DNA of 64,000 bases from Pseudomonas sp. MWU13-2105 (GCF_023242315.1 NZ_JALLIY010000004.1:310001-374000); one strand, 5' to 3'; positions 1-11,190 are shown, numbered from the stretch's first letter. Program-made: numbers and translations. Notes: generated by a model from the sequence alone, not told the origin.

Positions 1-2436
<2,436 letters not shown>

Positions 2437-2516
2437 GCAAACTCCTCACGGGGGCGCGGCGTCTGGTGCGCGACGTGCCCCATTCAATCAGGCGGTGATT
2501 CGTCCGGGCGCGATGT

Positions 2517-3662
2517 TCAGGCGCCCAGCTCACGAACCAGCGAATCACGGTTGATCTCGCTGATGGACTTGGCGCCGGTGAGCACCATGGCCACGCGCAT
2601 TTCCTTCTCGAACAGGTCCAGCAGGTTCTTCACCCCCGCTTCGCCGGCGACGGCGAGGGCGTAGAGGAACGCGCGGCCGATCAGCACGGTGTCCGCGCCC
2701 AGGGCGATCATGCGCACCACGTCCAGGCCGCTGCGGATGCCGGAGTCGGCGAGGATCTTCAGGTCGCCTTTCACCGCATCGGCGATGGCCGGCAGCGCGC
2801 GGGCGCTGGACAGCACGCCGTCGAGCTGGCGACCGCCGTGGTTGGAAACCACGATGCCGTCGGCACCGAACTTCACCGCGTCCCGGGCGTCCTGCGGATC
2901 GAGAATACCCTTGATGACCATCGGCCCTTCCCAGAACTCGCGGATCCACTCCAGGTCCTTCCAGGAAATCGACGGGTCGAAGTTGTTGCCCAGCCAGCCG
3001 ATGTAGTCGCCCAGGCCGGTCGGGTTGCCGCGATACTTCGAGATATTGCCGAGGTCGTGAGGCTTGCCCATCAGGCCCACGTCCCAGGCCCACTGCGGGT
3101 GAGTCATGGCTTGCCAGACACGCCGCAGCGGCGCGTTCGGGCCGCTCATCCCGGAGTGCGCATCCCGGTAGCGGGCGCCCGGCACCGGCATGTCCACGGT
3201 AAAGACCAGGGTGGTGACCCCCGCGGCCTTGGCGCGCTCCAGGGCGTTGCGCATGAAGCCACGGTCCTTGAGCACGTAAAGCTGGAACCACATGGGCCGG
3301 TCGATGGCGGGGGCGACTTCCTCGATCGGACAGACCGACACGGTCGACATCGTAAAGGGAATGCCCTTGGCCGCCGCCGCGCGAGCCGCCTGGACCTCGC
3401 CGCGCCGGGCATACATGCCGGTCAGGCCGACCGGGGCGAGGGCCACCGGCATGCTCAAGGTCTCATTGAACAGGCGGGTTTCCAGGCTCAGCTCGGACAT
3501 GTTCTTCAGGACGCGCTGACGCAGGGCGATGTTCGCCAGGTCCTCGACGTTATGCCGCAGGGTGTGCTCGGCGTAGGCGCCGCCGTCGGCATAGTGGAAC
3601 AGGAACGGCGGCAGCTTGCGTTGGGCGGCTGCGCGGTAATCGGTAGAGGCGGAAATAATCAT
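2517..3662 (-). CDS. lldD: L-lactate dehydrogenase (quinone, FMN)
   Basis: Membrane-associated FMN enzyme that oxidises L-lactate to pyruvate and reduces quinone, giving growth on lactate. The 381 residues form one TIM-barrel of the alpha-hydroxy-acid oxidase family. The signature [10 protein letters not shown] carries the catalytic histidine (about H275) and substrate arginine (about R278), followed by the C-terminal FMN-phosphate region [10 protein letters not shown]. It lies 69 bases after lldP and 80 bases before the D-lactate dehydrogenase on the same strand, so the three genes probably form one transcript controlled by LldR. Length and motifs are normal; mandelate dehydrogenase is a possible paralogue, but the context favours lactate. 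Confidence 0.95.
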   Translation of the reverse strand: MIISASTDYRAAAQRKLPPFLFHYADGGAYAEHTLRHNVEDLANIALRQRVLKNMSELSLETRLFNETLSMPVALAPVGLTGMYARRGEVQAARAAAAKGIPFTMSTVSVCPIEEVAPAIDRPMWFQLYVLKDRGFMRNALERAKAAGVTTLVFTVDMPVPGARYRDAHSGMSGPNAPLRRVWQAMTHPQWAWDVGLMGKPHDLGNISKYRGNPTGLGDYIGWLGNNFDPSISWKDLEWIREFWEGPMVIKGILDPQDARDAVKFGADGIVVSNHGGRQLDGVLSSARALPAIADAVKGDLKILADSGIRSGLDVVRMIALGADTVLIGRAFLYALAVAGEAGVKNLLDLFEKEMRVAMVLTGAKSISEINRDSLVRELGA

Positions 3663-3731
3663 GGGGGCTCGCAGCGTTGGTTGAAAGGGAGCGGTTGCCG
3701 GGGGCGTCGACAGCCCCCGGCCCTTGTCACT

Positions 3732-5426
3732 TTAGTGCACCAGCATGCCGGTAAAGATATAGGCCTGGGCCAGGGTGATCAGGCCGACAATCGTGGCGAA
3801 GAACAGGCTGTGCTTGAGGGTGAAGCGGAACAGATCCGACTCCTTGCCCACCAGCCCGGTGGCCGCGCAGGCCACGGCGATCGATTGTGGGGAGATCATC
3901 TTGCCGGTGACGCCGCCGCTGGTATTGGCCGCCACCAGCAGGATGTCGTTGACGCCGATCTGGTGCGCCGTGGTCGCTTGCAACGAGCTGAACAGGGCGT
4001 TGGACGAGGTATCGGAGCCGGTGAGGAACACCCCCAGCCAACCGAGGAACGGCGAGAAGAACGGGAATGCGGTTCCGGTCGCGGCCAATACCAGGGCCAT
4101 GGTCGAGGACATGCCCGAGTAGTTGGTGACGAAGGCGAAGGCCAGCACCATGCCGATGGACAGGATCGGCCAGCGCAGCTCGAAGAAAGTCTCGCGCAAA
4201 GTGGTCAGGCCAGTTTTGATATTGATCTTCAGGATCAGCATCGACACCAGGGCGGAGAAGAAAATCGCCGTGCCGGTGGCCGCGATCGGGTCGAGCTTGA
4301 AGACGGCGGGAATCGCGGTAGGTGCCGCGACGATCGGCGCGCTCTTGATCACCAACTGGTCCAGGTGCGGGATGGCGAAGTTGAACACCGTGCCGTACAT
4401 CGCGCCGCCAGTGGCGAACAGTGCCTTGAACGACTTCAGGGTCCAGATCGTCACCAGTACGGTGAGGATCAGGAACGGCGACCAGGCCTTGAAGATCTGG
4501 CCCAGGCTGTAGGGCGAGGCAAGGCTGCTGCGCGGTTGGCCGAAACCGCCGGCGCTGGCGGTGCTGACCACGCCCGCGGCGGCGCCGGCGATCTGTACGC
4601 CGGCGGTACGCTTGGGTTGCCAGACTTTCAGGAACAGGGTCAGTGAGACCAGGCTGACCAGCGCCGAGGTGATGTCCGGCAGTTCCGGGCCGATGAAGTT
4701 CGAGGTGAAGAACTGGGTCACGGCAAAGCTCAGGCCGGCCACCAGGGCGGCCGGCCAGGTTTCCCGCACACCGCGCAGGCCGTCCATCATGAACACCAGC
4801 CAGAACGGTACGAACAGCGACAGCAGTGGCAGTTGGCGACCGGCCATGGCGCCGATCTTGAACGCGTCGAGGCCGGTGACCTGGCCCGCGACGATGATCG
4901 GGATGCCCAGGGCGCCGAAGGCTACCGGCGCGGTGTTGGCGATCAGGCACAGGCCGGCGGCGTAGAGCGGATTGAAGCCCAGGCCCACCAGCAGGGCGGC
5001 GGTGATCGCAACCGGGGCGCCGAAGCCGGCGGCCCCTTCGAGGAAGGCGCCGAAGCAGAAGCCGATCAGCAGCACTTGCAGGCGCTGGTCGTCGGTAATC
5101 GACAGCACCGAGCTGCGGATGATTTCGAACTGGCCGCTCTTGACCGTCAGTTTGTAGAGGAACACCGCCGCCACGATGATCCAGGCGATGGGCCACAAGC
5201 CATAGGCGAAGCCGTAGCCGGCGGCGGCGAGCGCCATGTCGGCCGGCATCTTGAAGGCGAAGATCGCCACCAGGATCGACAACACAAGGGTGATGCTGCC
5301 CGCCACATGACCCTTGAGGCGAAACACCGCCAGGGCCAGGAAGAAGAACACGATGGGAATCACGGCCGTGAGAGCGGACAGGCCGAGGCTGCCGAGAGGG
5401 CTGTAGAGCTGTTGCCAGGTTTGCAT
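3732..5426 (-). CDS. lldP: L-lactate permease, LctP family
   Basis: Inner-membrane carrier that imports L-lactate (often also D-lactate and glycolate) with protons. At 564 residues it has the usual family length and is mostly hydrophobic helices. The conserved stretches [17 protein letters not shown] and [19 protein letters not shown] are typical of LctP. It is the first gene of lldP-lldD-dld and is divergent from lldR, with a perfect palindromic operator in between. Its leader also contains an A-rich AACAACAA motif 18-25 bases before the ATG, suggesting Hfq/Crc translational repression (inference). Confidence 0.95.
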   Translation of the reverse strand: MQTWQQLYSPLGSLGLSALTAVIPIVFFFLALAVFRLKGHVAGSITLVLSILVAIFAFKMPADMALAAAGYGFAYGLWPIAWIIVAAVFLYKLTVKSGQFEIIRSSVLSITDDQRLQVLLIGFCFGAFLEGAAGFGAPVAITAALLVGLGFNPLYAAGLCLIANTAPVAFGALGIPIIVAGQVTGLDAFKIGAMAGRQLPLLSLFVPFWLVFMMDGLRGVRETWPAALVAGLSFAVTQFFTSNFIGPELPDITSALVSLVSLTLFLKVWQPKRTAGVQIAGAAAGVVSTASAGGFGQPRSSLASPYSLGQIFKAWSPFLILTVLVTIWTLKSFKALFATGGAMYGTVFNFAIPHLDQLVIKSAPIVAAPTAIPAVFKLDPIAATGTAIFFSALVSMLILKINIKTGLTTLRETFFELRWPILSIGMVLAFAFVTNYSGMSSTMALVLAATGTAFPFFSPFLGWLGVFLTGSDTSSNALFSSLQATTAHQIGVNDILLVAANTSGGVTGKMISPQSIAVACAATGLVGKESDLFRFTLKHSLFFATIVGLITLAQAYIFTGMLVH

Positions 5427-5443
5427 AGTGGGGTGGCCCCTAA

Positions 5444-5451
5444 TTGTTGTT
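5444..5451 (-). promoter_or_regulatory. Candidate Hfq/Crc (catabolite repression) motif in the lldP leader
   Basis: Read on the minus strand the bases are AACAACAA, matching the AANAANAA motif bound by Hfq with Crc in pseudomonads. The motif lies about 18 bases upstream of the lldP ATG, where repression of ribosome binding is plausible. The match is direct; the function is inferred. Confidence 0.5.
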
Positions 5452-5477
5452 GGTCAGGCACTGATGGGGATTTGGAT

Positions 5478-5494
5478 AATTGGTAATACCAATT
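5478..5494. promoter_or_regulatory. Probable LldR operator
   Basis: A perfect 17-base palindrome (AATTGGTA, central A, TACCAATT) in the lldP/lldR intergenic region. It contains the TGGT-N3-ACCA core typical of FadR-subfamily GntR regulators, LldR included. It lies 51 bases upstream of lldP and about 190 bases upstream of lldR, so it most directly controls the lactate operon. Confidence 0.75.
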
Positions 5495-5686
5495 TACAAT
5501 CGCCGGACGCTAGGTTAAAAGCGTTGTGAGTGATGTGTCAATTTGCCGCCCTGAAACTTTCGTCTAAATGTCTTCGGCGGGAGGGCTGGGCGGGTGATTT
5601 ATGTCGTGCCTGGCAGGTGCTGGCGGCGTCTCGATAAGCCAGAATAGACAACCCCGGCAAGGGTTCGGGGTCGTGAGGAGTGAGTG

Positions 5687-6454
5687 ATGGGGTTTGATCA
5701 GGTTCGTCAGCGCCGTTTGTCTGACGATATTGTCCAGCGGCTTGAGGAGATGATCCTTGAGGGCACGCTCAAGGCTGGTGAGCGGCTGCCGGCCGAGCGC
5801 GCACTGGCCGAACAGTTCGGCGTCTCACGGCCGTCGCTGCGCGAGGCGATCCAGAAACTGGTGGCCAAGGGGCTGCTGGTCAGTCGCCAGGGCGGCGGCA
5901 ATTACGTGGTGGAGTCGCTGGGTTCGACCTTCAGCGATCCGTTGCTGCATCTGCTGGAGAGCAATCCGGAAGCCCAGCGCGATCTGTTGGAGTTTCGCCA
6001 TACGCTGGAGGCGTCCTGCGCGTATTACGCGGCGCTGCGGGCGACCGACGTGGATCGCGAGCGCCTGCGCCTGGCCTTTGAGCAGTTGCAGAGCTGTTAT
6101 GGGCGGGCGGGCGAAGTGGGGCGGGCGGAGGAGGGCGCGGCGGATGCGAGTTTTCACCTGGCGATTGCCGAGGCGAGTCATAACGCGGTGTTGCTGCACA
6201 CCATCCGCGGCTTGTTCGATCTGCTCAAACGCAATGTGCTGACCAATATTGGCGGGATGTACAAGCAGCGCAGCGAAACCCGGGACATGCTGATCAGCCA
6301 GCACCGCGAGCTGTACCTGGCGATTATCGAAGGGCGTGCCGACGACGCGCGCGAAGTGTCCAGCCGGCACATTCTGTATGTGCAGGAGGTGCTGGAGGAA
6401 GTGCGCCAGGAAGTGCAGCGGGTGGCGCGGGCGGAACGGCGCAAGGGGATCTAG
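5687..6454 (+). CDS. lldR: Lactate-responsive GntR-family regulator LldR
   Basis: Transcription factor of the FadR subfamily that represses lldP-lldD-dld until lactate binds. The N-terminal winged helix (first ~75 residues, with GERLPAERALAEQFGVSRPSLREAI) is followed by an FCD helical effector domain (from about residue 95) with histidines that could hold a metal. I chose the ATG at 5687, which sits 6 bases after GAGGAG; an in-frame GTG directly before it (5684) is possible. It is divergent from the operon it controls, and the TGGT/ACCA palindrome lies in the shared intergenic region. The 3' side meets smpB tail to tail with a REPIN in the gap. Confidence 0.9.
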   Translation: MGFDQVRQRRLSDDIVQRLEEMILEGTLKAGERLPAERALAEQFGVSRPSLREAIQKLVAKGLLVSRQGGGNYVVESLGSTFSDPLLHLLESNPEAQRDLLEFRHTLEASCAYYAALRATDVDRERLRLAFEQLQSCYGRAGEVGRAEEGAADASFHLAIAEASHNAVLLHTIRGLFDLLKRNVLTNIGGMYKQRSETRDMLISQHRELYLAIIEGRADDAREVSSRHILYVQEVLEEVRQEVQRVARAERRKGI

Positions 6455-6469
6455 AAGGCGGTCGGGTCA

Positions 6470-6602
6470 TGTGGCGAGCGGGCTTGCCCGCGCTGGGCTG
6501 CGAAGCGGCCCTGAAATCAGCGACTTCATTGTGTCAGGCAGAACGCAATCACCGGTTTTACGACTGCTTCGCAGCCGAGCGCGGGCAAGCCCGCTCGCCA
6601 CA
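6470..6602. repeat. REPIN: two inverted REP elements
   Basis: Two inverted arms of about 36 bases (6470-6505 and 6567-6602) match with one mismatch. Each contains the REP hairpin core GCGGGCTTGCCCGC and the flanking TGTGGCGAGC. The intervening 60 bases are unlike the arms. The element lies between the convergent ends of lldR and smpB, the usual site for such mobile extragenic elements. The RAYT transposase that moves them is not in this window. Confidence 0.85.
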
Positions 6603-6667
6603 AATATCGGCCAGACTTAAGATTGCTCTTAACTGACAGGCATTGAGGCAAGCCTCCCTCGCCGCAC

Positions 6668-7150
6668 TCAGTCTTCCTTGCCCTTGTTGCGCACGGCGCG
6701 CTGCAAGTCCCGGTTGGCATCGCGCTCGCGCTCGGTATCGCGCTTGTCGTATTCCTTCTTGCCCTTGCCCAGGGCGATCTCGCACTTGACCAGGTGCTTG
6801 CTCCAATACAGCGACAGGCAGACACAGGCATGGCCCTTCTGCTGCACGGCCGCGTGGATCTTTTCCAGCTCGCGCTGGTTGAGCAGCAGCTTGCGCGTGC
6901 GTGTCGGGTCGGCAATCACGTGGGTGCTGGCGGTCGTCAACGGCGTGAAGTGGCTGCCGAACAGCCAGGCTTCACCGTTCTTGAGCAGTACATAACTGTC
7001 GACCAGTTGTGCCTTGCCTGCACGTAGACTCTTTACTTCCCAGCCGGCCAGGACCAGACCAGCCTCGAACCGTTGTTCGACGAAGTAATCGTGGCGCGCC
7101 TTTTTATTTTGCGCGATGGTCCCTGTGGGGTGTTTCTTCTGTTTAGCCAT
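6668..7150 (-). CDS. smpB: SsrA-binding protein SmpB
   Basis: Binds tmRNA and brings it to stalled ribosomes for trans-translation. The 160-residue protein has the full SmpB fold: N-terminal [34 protein letters not shown], and a basic C-terminal tail [16 protein letters not shown] that enters the mRNA channel. The tmRNA gene itself is not in the window. Divergent ratA starts 127 bases away, so that gap must hold promoters for both. Confidence 0.96.
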   Translation of the reverse strand: MAKQKKHPTGTIAQNKKARHDYFVEQRFEAGLVLAGWEVKSLRAGKAQLVDSYVLLKNGEAWLFGSHFTPLTTASTHVIADPTRTRKLLLNQRELEKIHAAVQQKGHACVCLSLYWSKHLVKCEIALGKGKKEYDKRDTERERDANRDLQRAVRNKGKED

Positions 7151-7277
7151 AGGGGCGGCATTATAGGCAGTTGCGCGTCACTCGGCTACGGTGAAGCTGC
7201 GTGCTTGAGCGCGTAGGATGAATCCCGGACAATGCGCGCACTTTTGTTTGCTGCCCAGCCGTGGAATCAACGCTGAC

Positions 7278-7712
7278 ATGACGACCCATATTCAACGTTC
7301 GGCCTTGCTGCCCTACCCGGCGCAGGCGCTTTATGACCTGGTGAACGACGTCGCGCGTTACCCGGAGTTCCTCCCGTGGTGCGCGTCGGCCCAGGTGCTG
7401 GAGAGCTCGGAGGTGCATATGCGCGCCACGCTGGCAATCGCCAAAGGCGGCCTGAGCCAGAATTTCGTGACCCGCAATACCCTGGTGTCAGGGCAGTCGA
7501 TTGAAATGAACCTGGAAGAAGGACCGTTCAATCAATTGCACGGTGTCTGGGTGTTCAAGGCCCTGGGGGAGAAGGCCTGCAAGATCAGCCTGGACCTGAC
7601 CTTCGATTACGCCGGGCCGATCGTGCGGGCGACCCTGGGGCCGTTGTTCAATCAGGCGGCCAATACCCTGGTGGATGCGTTCTGCCAGCGCGCCAAGCAG
7701 CTCCATGTCTGA
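7278..7712 (+). CDS. ratA: RatA/Coq10-type START-like protein
   Basis: The 144-residue protein belongs to the polyketide-cyclase/START superfamily. In E. coli the homologue RatA can inhibit 70S assembly when overproduced; mitochondrial Coq10 proteins bind ubiquinone. Visible signatures are SALLPYPAQALYDLVNDVARYPEFLPWC at the N-terminus and LVDAFCQRAKQLH at the end. The ATG at 7278 begins the conserved sequence; upstream in-frame extension is unlike the family. The stop codon overlaps the start region of rnfH by 8 bases, the conserved ratA-rnfH pair. The physiological role in Pseudomonas is not established from sequence. Confidence 0.88.
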   Translation: MTTHIQRSALLPYPAQALYDLVNDVARYPEFLPWCASAQVLESSEVHMRATLAIAKGGLSQNFVTRNTLVSGQSIEMNLEEGPFNQLHGVWVFKALGEKACKISLDLTFDYAGPIVRATLGPLFNQAANTLVDAFCQRAKQLHV

Positions 7713-8013
7713 GCCATTGGTGGCGATAGAGGTGGTCTACGCCGATGTCGGGCGTCAGTGCCTGCGGGCGGTTGCCGTGCCGGCGGGAACGACCTTGCGC
7801 GCGGCGGTGGGGCTGTCGGGGATTGCCGGGCAATTTCCCGGGTTGGATGTAGTGGACTGTCCGCTGGGGATTTTCGGCAAGGCGATTGCCGATACCCGCG
7901 CGGTGGCAGAGGGCGATCGTATCGAGATCTATCGTCCCTTGCTGGCGGACCCGAAGGAGGTCCGGCGCCTGCGTGCGGAAAAAGCGGCCAAGGCCAAGGC
8001 GCAAAATCTGTAG
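7705..8013 (+). CDS. rnfH: RnfH family ubiquitin-like protein
   Basis: A 102-residue protein of the UPF0125/RnfH family, with a beta-grasp fold and no known enzymatic activity. Family marks are IEVVYADVGRQCLRAVAVPAGTT near the start, GIFGKAIADTRAVAEGDRIEIYRPLLADPKE, and an Arg/Lys-rich tail. The ATG at 7705 lies inside the last codons of ratA, so translation is likely coupled. It has been called RatB in a proposed toxin-antitoxin pair, but that pairing is not well supported and I do not assert it. Confidence 0.85.
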   Translation: MSEPLVAIEVVYADVGRQCLRAVAVPAGTTLRAAVGLSGIAGQFPGLDVVDCPLGIFGKAIADTRAVAEGDRIEIYRPLLADPKEVRRLRAEKAAKAKAQNL

Positions 8014-8035
8014 CTGTTGTCTTGCGCAGGATCTG

Positions 8036-8063
8036 TGTAGGAGCCGGCAAGCCGGTTCCTACA
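8036..8063. repeat. Single REP-like palindrome
   Basis: A near-perfect inverted repeat TGTAGGAGCCGGC / GCCGGTTCCTACA just after rnfH. It belongs to the TGTAGGAGC REP type also seen at 15943 and 59018 but lacks a second partner, so it is a solo element. Confidence 0.7.
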
Positions 8064-8104
8064 GGGTTGAGTCTCAGGTCCAGAGGGTGTTTTTCAGCAG
8101 GCAC

Positions 8105-8133
8105 AAAAAAGCCCGGACATGCCGGGCTTTTTT
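8105..8133. terminator. Bidirectional intrinsic terminator between rnfH and bamE
   Basis: A GCCCGG stem (loop ACATG) closes with CCGGGC and has six A on the left and six T on the right, so it can terminate both ratA-rnfH and convergent bamE. Confidence 0.88.
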
Positions 8134-8144
8134 CTGTCGCCGTT

Positions 8145-8669
8145 TTACTGCGGCGTGGTGTCCAGCGGTTGCGGCGTCGGAACCGGTACGGCTTTCACGC
8201 CGTCGACATCTTTCTGGATCTGGTCCAGCAGCGAACCCGGTTTGACCGGCTTCTCGGGTTTCGGCTTCTCGGCATTCTGCGCCGGAGCGTTCACTTGTGT
8301 GCCGTCTTTGCCCAGGATCGCTTCATCGCGGCTTACGCCGGGTTTGAAGTCGCCGGACAGACTGGCGAGTTGATCATTGGCATTGAATATCAGGCTGACG
8401 CGTTCCTGTTGGCGTTCGCCGCCACCAGGCTGCAGGCTATACAGGTAATCCCAGCGATTGGCGTGGAATGTGTCGGTCAGCAGCGGGTTACCCATGATAA
8501 ACCTTACTTGCTTGCGGGTCATTCCCGGGCGCAACTGGTCTATCATGTCCTGCGTGACGACATTGCCCTGTTGGATGTCGATTTTGTAAACCCCGGGGAA
8601 TGAACAACCGGCGAGTGCGAGCAGTCCCACTAAGGTAAAACTGGTTAGCAACAGCTTGGTGTTTTGCAT
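8145..8669 (-). CDS. bamE: Outer-membrane assembly lipoprotein BamE (OmlA/SmpA)
   Basis: Lipoprotein subunit of the BAM complex that inserts beta-barrel proteins into the outer membrane. A lipoprotein signal peptide ends in LALAGC, with C22 as the lipidated residue. The SmpA/OmlA domain covers roughly residues 28-110 ([26 protein letters not shown]). The 174 residues exceed E. coli BamE because of a Pro/Lys-rich C-terminal extension ([12 protein letters not shown]), common in Pseudomonas OmlA. It is divergent from fur; a candidate minus-strand promoter (TTCGCA, 17 bases, TATGAT) lies upstream. Confidence 0.93.
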   Translation of the reverse strand: MQNTKLLLTSFTLVGLLALAGCSFPGVYKIDIQQGNVVTQDMIDQLRPGMTRKQVRFIMGNPLLTDTFHANRWDYLYSLQPGGGERQQERVSLIFNANDQLASLSGDFKPGVSRDEAILGKDGTQVNAPAQNAEKPKPEKPVKPGSLLDQIQKDVDGVKAVPVPTPQPLDTTPQ

Positions 8670-8671
8670 CG

Positions 8672-8764
8672 GTGGGCGACTTCCACTATCTTGGCTGGGA
8701 CAACGTAAACCCCGATCATACCCGTATTAAGAGAAGCTGCGAAGCAGCATCGCGAGAAAGCTGA
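8672..8764 (+). CDS. Possible uof-like leader ORF upstream of fur
   Basis: A 30-codon frame beginning with GTG ([13 protein letters not shown]...) whose TGA ends two bases before the fur ATG. This resembles the uof-fur arrangement of E. coli, where translating a short upstream ORF is coupled to fur. I see no convincing Shine-Dalgarno before the GTG, and if the fur promoter lies around 8700-8730 the frame would not be transcribed. It is therefore a candidate only. Confidence 0.3.
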   Translation: MGDFHYLGWDNVNPDHTRIKRSCEAASRES

Positions 8765-8766
8765 CC

Positions 8767-9174
8767 ATGGTTGAAAATAGCGAACTACGTAAAGCCGGCT
8801 TAAAAGTGACTCTGCCACGGGTCAAGATTCTGCAAATGCTTGATTCCGCCGAGCAGCGTCACATGAGCGCCGAGGATGTCTACAAGGCGCTGATGGAAGC
8901 GGGCGAGGATGTAGGCCTGGCAACGGTCTACCGTGTACTGACCCAGTTCGAAGCGGCCGGGTTGGTGGTTCGCCACAATTTCGATGGCGGCCACGCGGTA
9001 TTCGAACTGGCGGACGGCGGGCATCACGATCATATGGTCAACGTGGATACCAGCGAGGTGATCGAATTCACCAGTCCGGAAATCGAGAAGCTGCAGAAGG
9101 CAATCGCCGAAGAGCACGGTTTCGAGCTGGTAGATCACAATCTGGTGTTGTACGTGCGCAAGAAGAAACCGTAA
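8767..9174 (+). CDS. fur: Ferric uptake regulator Fur
   Basis: Iron-responsive repressor that with Fe2+ binds Fur boxes, including the one at prrF in this window (62626-62644). 135 residues: N-terminal winged helix (to about residue 83, GLATVYRVLTQFEAAGLVVRHNF), then a dimerisation/metal domain with GGHHDHMVNVDT and FELVDHNLVLYV. No cysteine occurs anywhere, so the CxxC zinc sites of E. coli Fur are absent. The ATG sits after GAGAAAGC. A strong terminator follows. The neighbours bamE (divergent) and recN are conserved in the genus. Confidence 0.97.
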   Translation: MVENSELRKAGLKVTLPRVKILQMLDSAEQRHMSAEDVYKALMEAGEDVGLATVYRVLTQFEAAGLVVRHNFDGGHAVFELADGGHHDHMVNVDTSEVIEFTSPEIEKLQKAIAEEHGFELVDHNLVLYVRKKKP

Positions 9175-9206
9175 GTCTGTCGCGAATACCGGTTCGCGAA
9201 GCGATC

Positions 9207-9239
9207 AAAGGCGACCCTGGGGTCGCCTTTGTGTTTTTT
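9207..9239 (+). terminator. Intrinsic terminator of fur
   Basis: Arms AAAGGCGACC and GGTCGCCTTT flank a CTGG loop, followed by GTGTTTTTT. It also lies downstream of recN on the other strand, where the A-rich left arm could serve as a weaker terminator. Confidence 0.88.
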
Positions 9240-9273
9240 GTTGCCGGATTTTTCCTGAGGCCGATATCCGGAC

Positions 9274-10947
9274 TCAGGCTTTGGCCGTAATCACCATTTT
9301 CTTCGCGTGAGCCAGGGATTCCTTGGTCAGGTCAATGCCCCCCAGCATGCGCGCGACTTCTTCGATCCGTTCGGTCTTGCTCAGCTTCGACACCGCCGTA
9401 CGGGTGGCATCGCTACCGCGCATCTTGTGCACGAATAGATGATGGTGCCCTTGCGCCGCCACTTGCGGCAAGTGCGTGACCGTCAGCACCTGTCCGCGTT
9501 CGCCGAGGCGGCGCAGCAGTTGGCCGACGATCTCGGCGGTAGGGCCGCCGATGCCCACATCCACTTCATCGAACACCAGGGTCGGGATACGTGAGGTCTG
9601 CGCGGTGATGACCTGGATCGCCAGGCTGATCCGTGACAGTTCGCCACCGGAAGCGACCTTTGCCAGTGCCTTGAGCGGTTGACCAGGGTTGGCGCTGACC
9701 AGTAGTTCGACTTGTTCAAGGCCATAAGGCAGCAGTTCGTTGCTGGCGTTGGCATGCAGTTCGATGCTGAAACGCCCGCCGGGCATGCCCAGGCGCTGGA
9801 TTTCCTGTTCCACGGCGTTGGCGAGGCCGGTTGCCGCTTGATGACGTAGATCACTAAGTTCCCGGGCCCGTTCCTGATAATGTCGAGCATAGGCCGCGAG
9901 CTCCTCGGTGAGGCGCTCGATGGCTTCGTCGTTGGCATTGAGGGTTTCGATTTCATCCAGCAACTTTTGCTGGAGGGTTGCCACTTCCGTCGGTTGGATG
10001 CGGTGCTTGCGCGCCAGGGTGTAGATGGCGTCCAGACGCTCCTCGAGCTGTTGCAGGCGCGCCGGGTCGGCATCGAAGTGGTCGAGGAAGCGGTTCAGTT
10101 CGCCGACGGCTTCCTCGACCTGGATCTGTGCGCTGGCCAGCAGGTTGGTGGCTTCGCCCAGGGCGCCGGAACCGTTGTTGACGCTGGACAGGCGATTGAG
10201 GCTGGCGGTCAGGGCGTTGAGCACATTGCCCGAATCGCTTTCGCTGCACTGCTCCACCACCTGGCGGCAAATGCCGAGCAGGGTCTCGGCATTGGTCAGG
10301 TTCTTGTGTTCCTGCTCCAGGTCGCCCAGCTCGTTTTCCCCCAGGCCAAGGTTCTCCAGCTCTTCGAGCTGGTAACTGAGCAGTTGGTGGCGGGCGCGCT
10401 GTTCGTCGCCGGAGTTGGAGAGGCGCTCCAGTTCCTGGCGGGTCTGGCGCCAGCGCTGGGCCGCGAGCTGGACCTGGCGGGCGAGGTCGGTGGCACCGGC
10501 GTATTCGTCGAGCAGGCGGCGGTGGGTGTCGGTTTTCAGCAGGGACTGGTGTTCGTGCTGGCTGTGGATGTCGATCAGCAGTTCGCCGAGGGCCTTGAGG
10601 TCGCCCTGGGGGCAGGGCGAGCCGTTGATATAGCCGCGCGAGCGACCTTCGGCGGTAATGACCCGGCGCAGGATGCACGGACCTTCGTTGTCGAGGTCGC
10701 GCTCGGCCAGCCAGGCCCGGGCTTCGGGAATGTCTTCGAGGTCGAAGGTGGCGAGGATATCGGCCTTGTCCGCGCCTGGGCGAACCACGCCGCTGTCGGC
10801 GCGATCACCCAGGGTCAGCCCGAGTGCGTCGAGCATGATCGACTTGCCGGCGCCGGTTTCGCCAGTGATTACGCTCATCCCGCGATCCAGTTCCAGATCG
10901 AGATGTTCGACGATTGCGTAGTTATGTACGGACAGGTGCACCAGCAT
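9274..10947 (-). CDS. recN: DNA repair protein RecN
   Basis: SMC-like ATPase used in recombinational repair of double-strand breaks. 557 residues: N-terminal GETGAGKSIMLDALGL Walker A (about residues 30-37), long coiled-coil arms in the middle, then the ABC signature LSRISLAIQ, Walker B TLVFDEVDVGIGG and the D-loop/H-region TVTHLPQVAAQG. A textbook LexA box 25 bases upstream marks it as SOS-induced. It diverges from grpE with about 240 bases between them. Confidence 0.96.
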   Translation of the reverse strand: MLVHLSVHNYAIVEHLDLELDRGMSVITGETGAGKSIMLDALGLTLGDRADSGVVRPGADKADILATFDLEDIPEARAWLAERDLDNEGPCILRRVITAEGRSRGYINGSPCPQGDLKALGELLIDIHSQHEHQSLLKTDTHRRLLDEYAGATDLARQVQLAAQRWRQTRQELERLSNSGDEQRARHQLLSYQLEELENLGLGENELGDLEQEHKNLTNAETLLGICRQVVEQCSESDSGNVLNALTASLNRLSSVNNGSGALGEATNLLASAQIQVEEAVGELNRFLDHFDADPARLQQLEERLDAIYTLARKHRIQPTEVATLQQKLLDEIETLNANDEAIERLTEELAAYARHYQERARELSDLRHQAATGLANAVEQEIQRLGMPGGRFSIELHANASNELLPYGLEQVELLVSANPGQPLKALAKVASGGELSRISLAIQVITAQTSRIPTLVFDEVDVGIGGPTAEIVGQLLRRLGERGQVLTVTHLPQVAAQGHHHLFVHKMRGSDATRTAVSKLSKTERIEEVARMLGGIDLTKESLAHAKKMVITAKA

Positions 10948-10971
10948 GAAGGCCGCTCCCAGGCTTTAGGT

Positions 10972-10987
10972 CTGGTTATTTATACAG
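10972..10987 (-). promoter_or_regulatory. LexA (SOS) box of recN
   Basis: On the minus strand CTGTATAAATAACCAG fits the CTG-N10-CAG LexA consensus with the AT-rich centre. It ends 25 bases before the recN start, so it overlaps the promoter or transcription start. Confidence 0.85.
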
Positions 10988-11107
10988 TGTTTTGATTTGC
11001 GCTGACAATGCTTGCCCTTAGTTCGATTGGCTTGAATGTCGGGCTTTCTTAGTGCGATCGGTAATCTGGCCTGGACATGCCGGCAGGTGATTGCCGCGCT
11101 GCCGGCC

Positions 11108-11136
11108 CTTGAACCAGGAAATTGCGACCCCATATA
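11108..11136 (+). promoter_or_regulatory. Sigma-32 promoter of grpE
   Basis: CTTGAA at 11108, a 14-base spacer, then CCCCATATA at 11128: a close match to the heat-shock consensus CTTGAAA / CCCCATNT. It lies 55 bases before the grpE ATG. Confidence 0.85.
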
Positions 11137-11190
11137 TCGGGGCAGAAGCGCGGGTCGAGCTCGCGGACGATATTGAAAGGAGGTTTTTTT

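Noticed and set aside
2838..4646. A 602-codon plus-strand frame opposite lldD and lldP
   Set aside because: It spans two real genes and their gap, with an unnatural composition; no ribosome site or motif.
7278..8013. ratA-rnfH as an active toxin-antitoxin module
   Set aside because: The pair is an ancient conserved housekeeping couple; there is no antitoxin-like DNA-binding partner or sign of mobility, and the TA claim rests on overproduction effects in E. coli.
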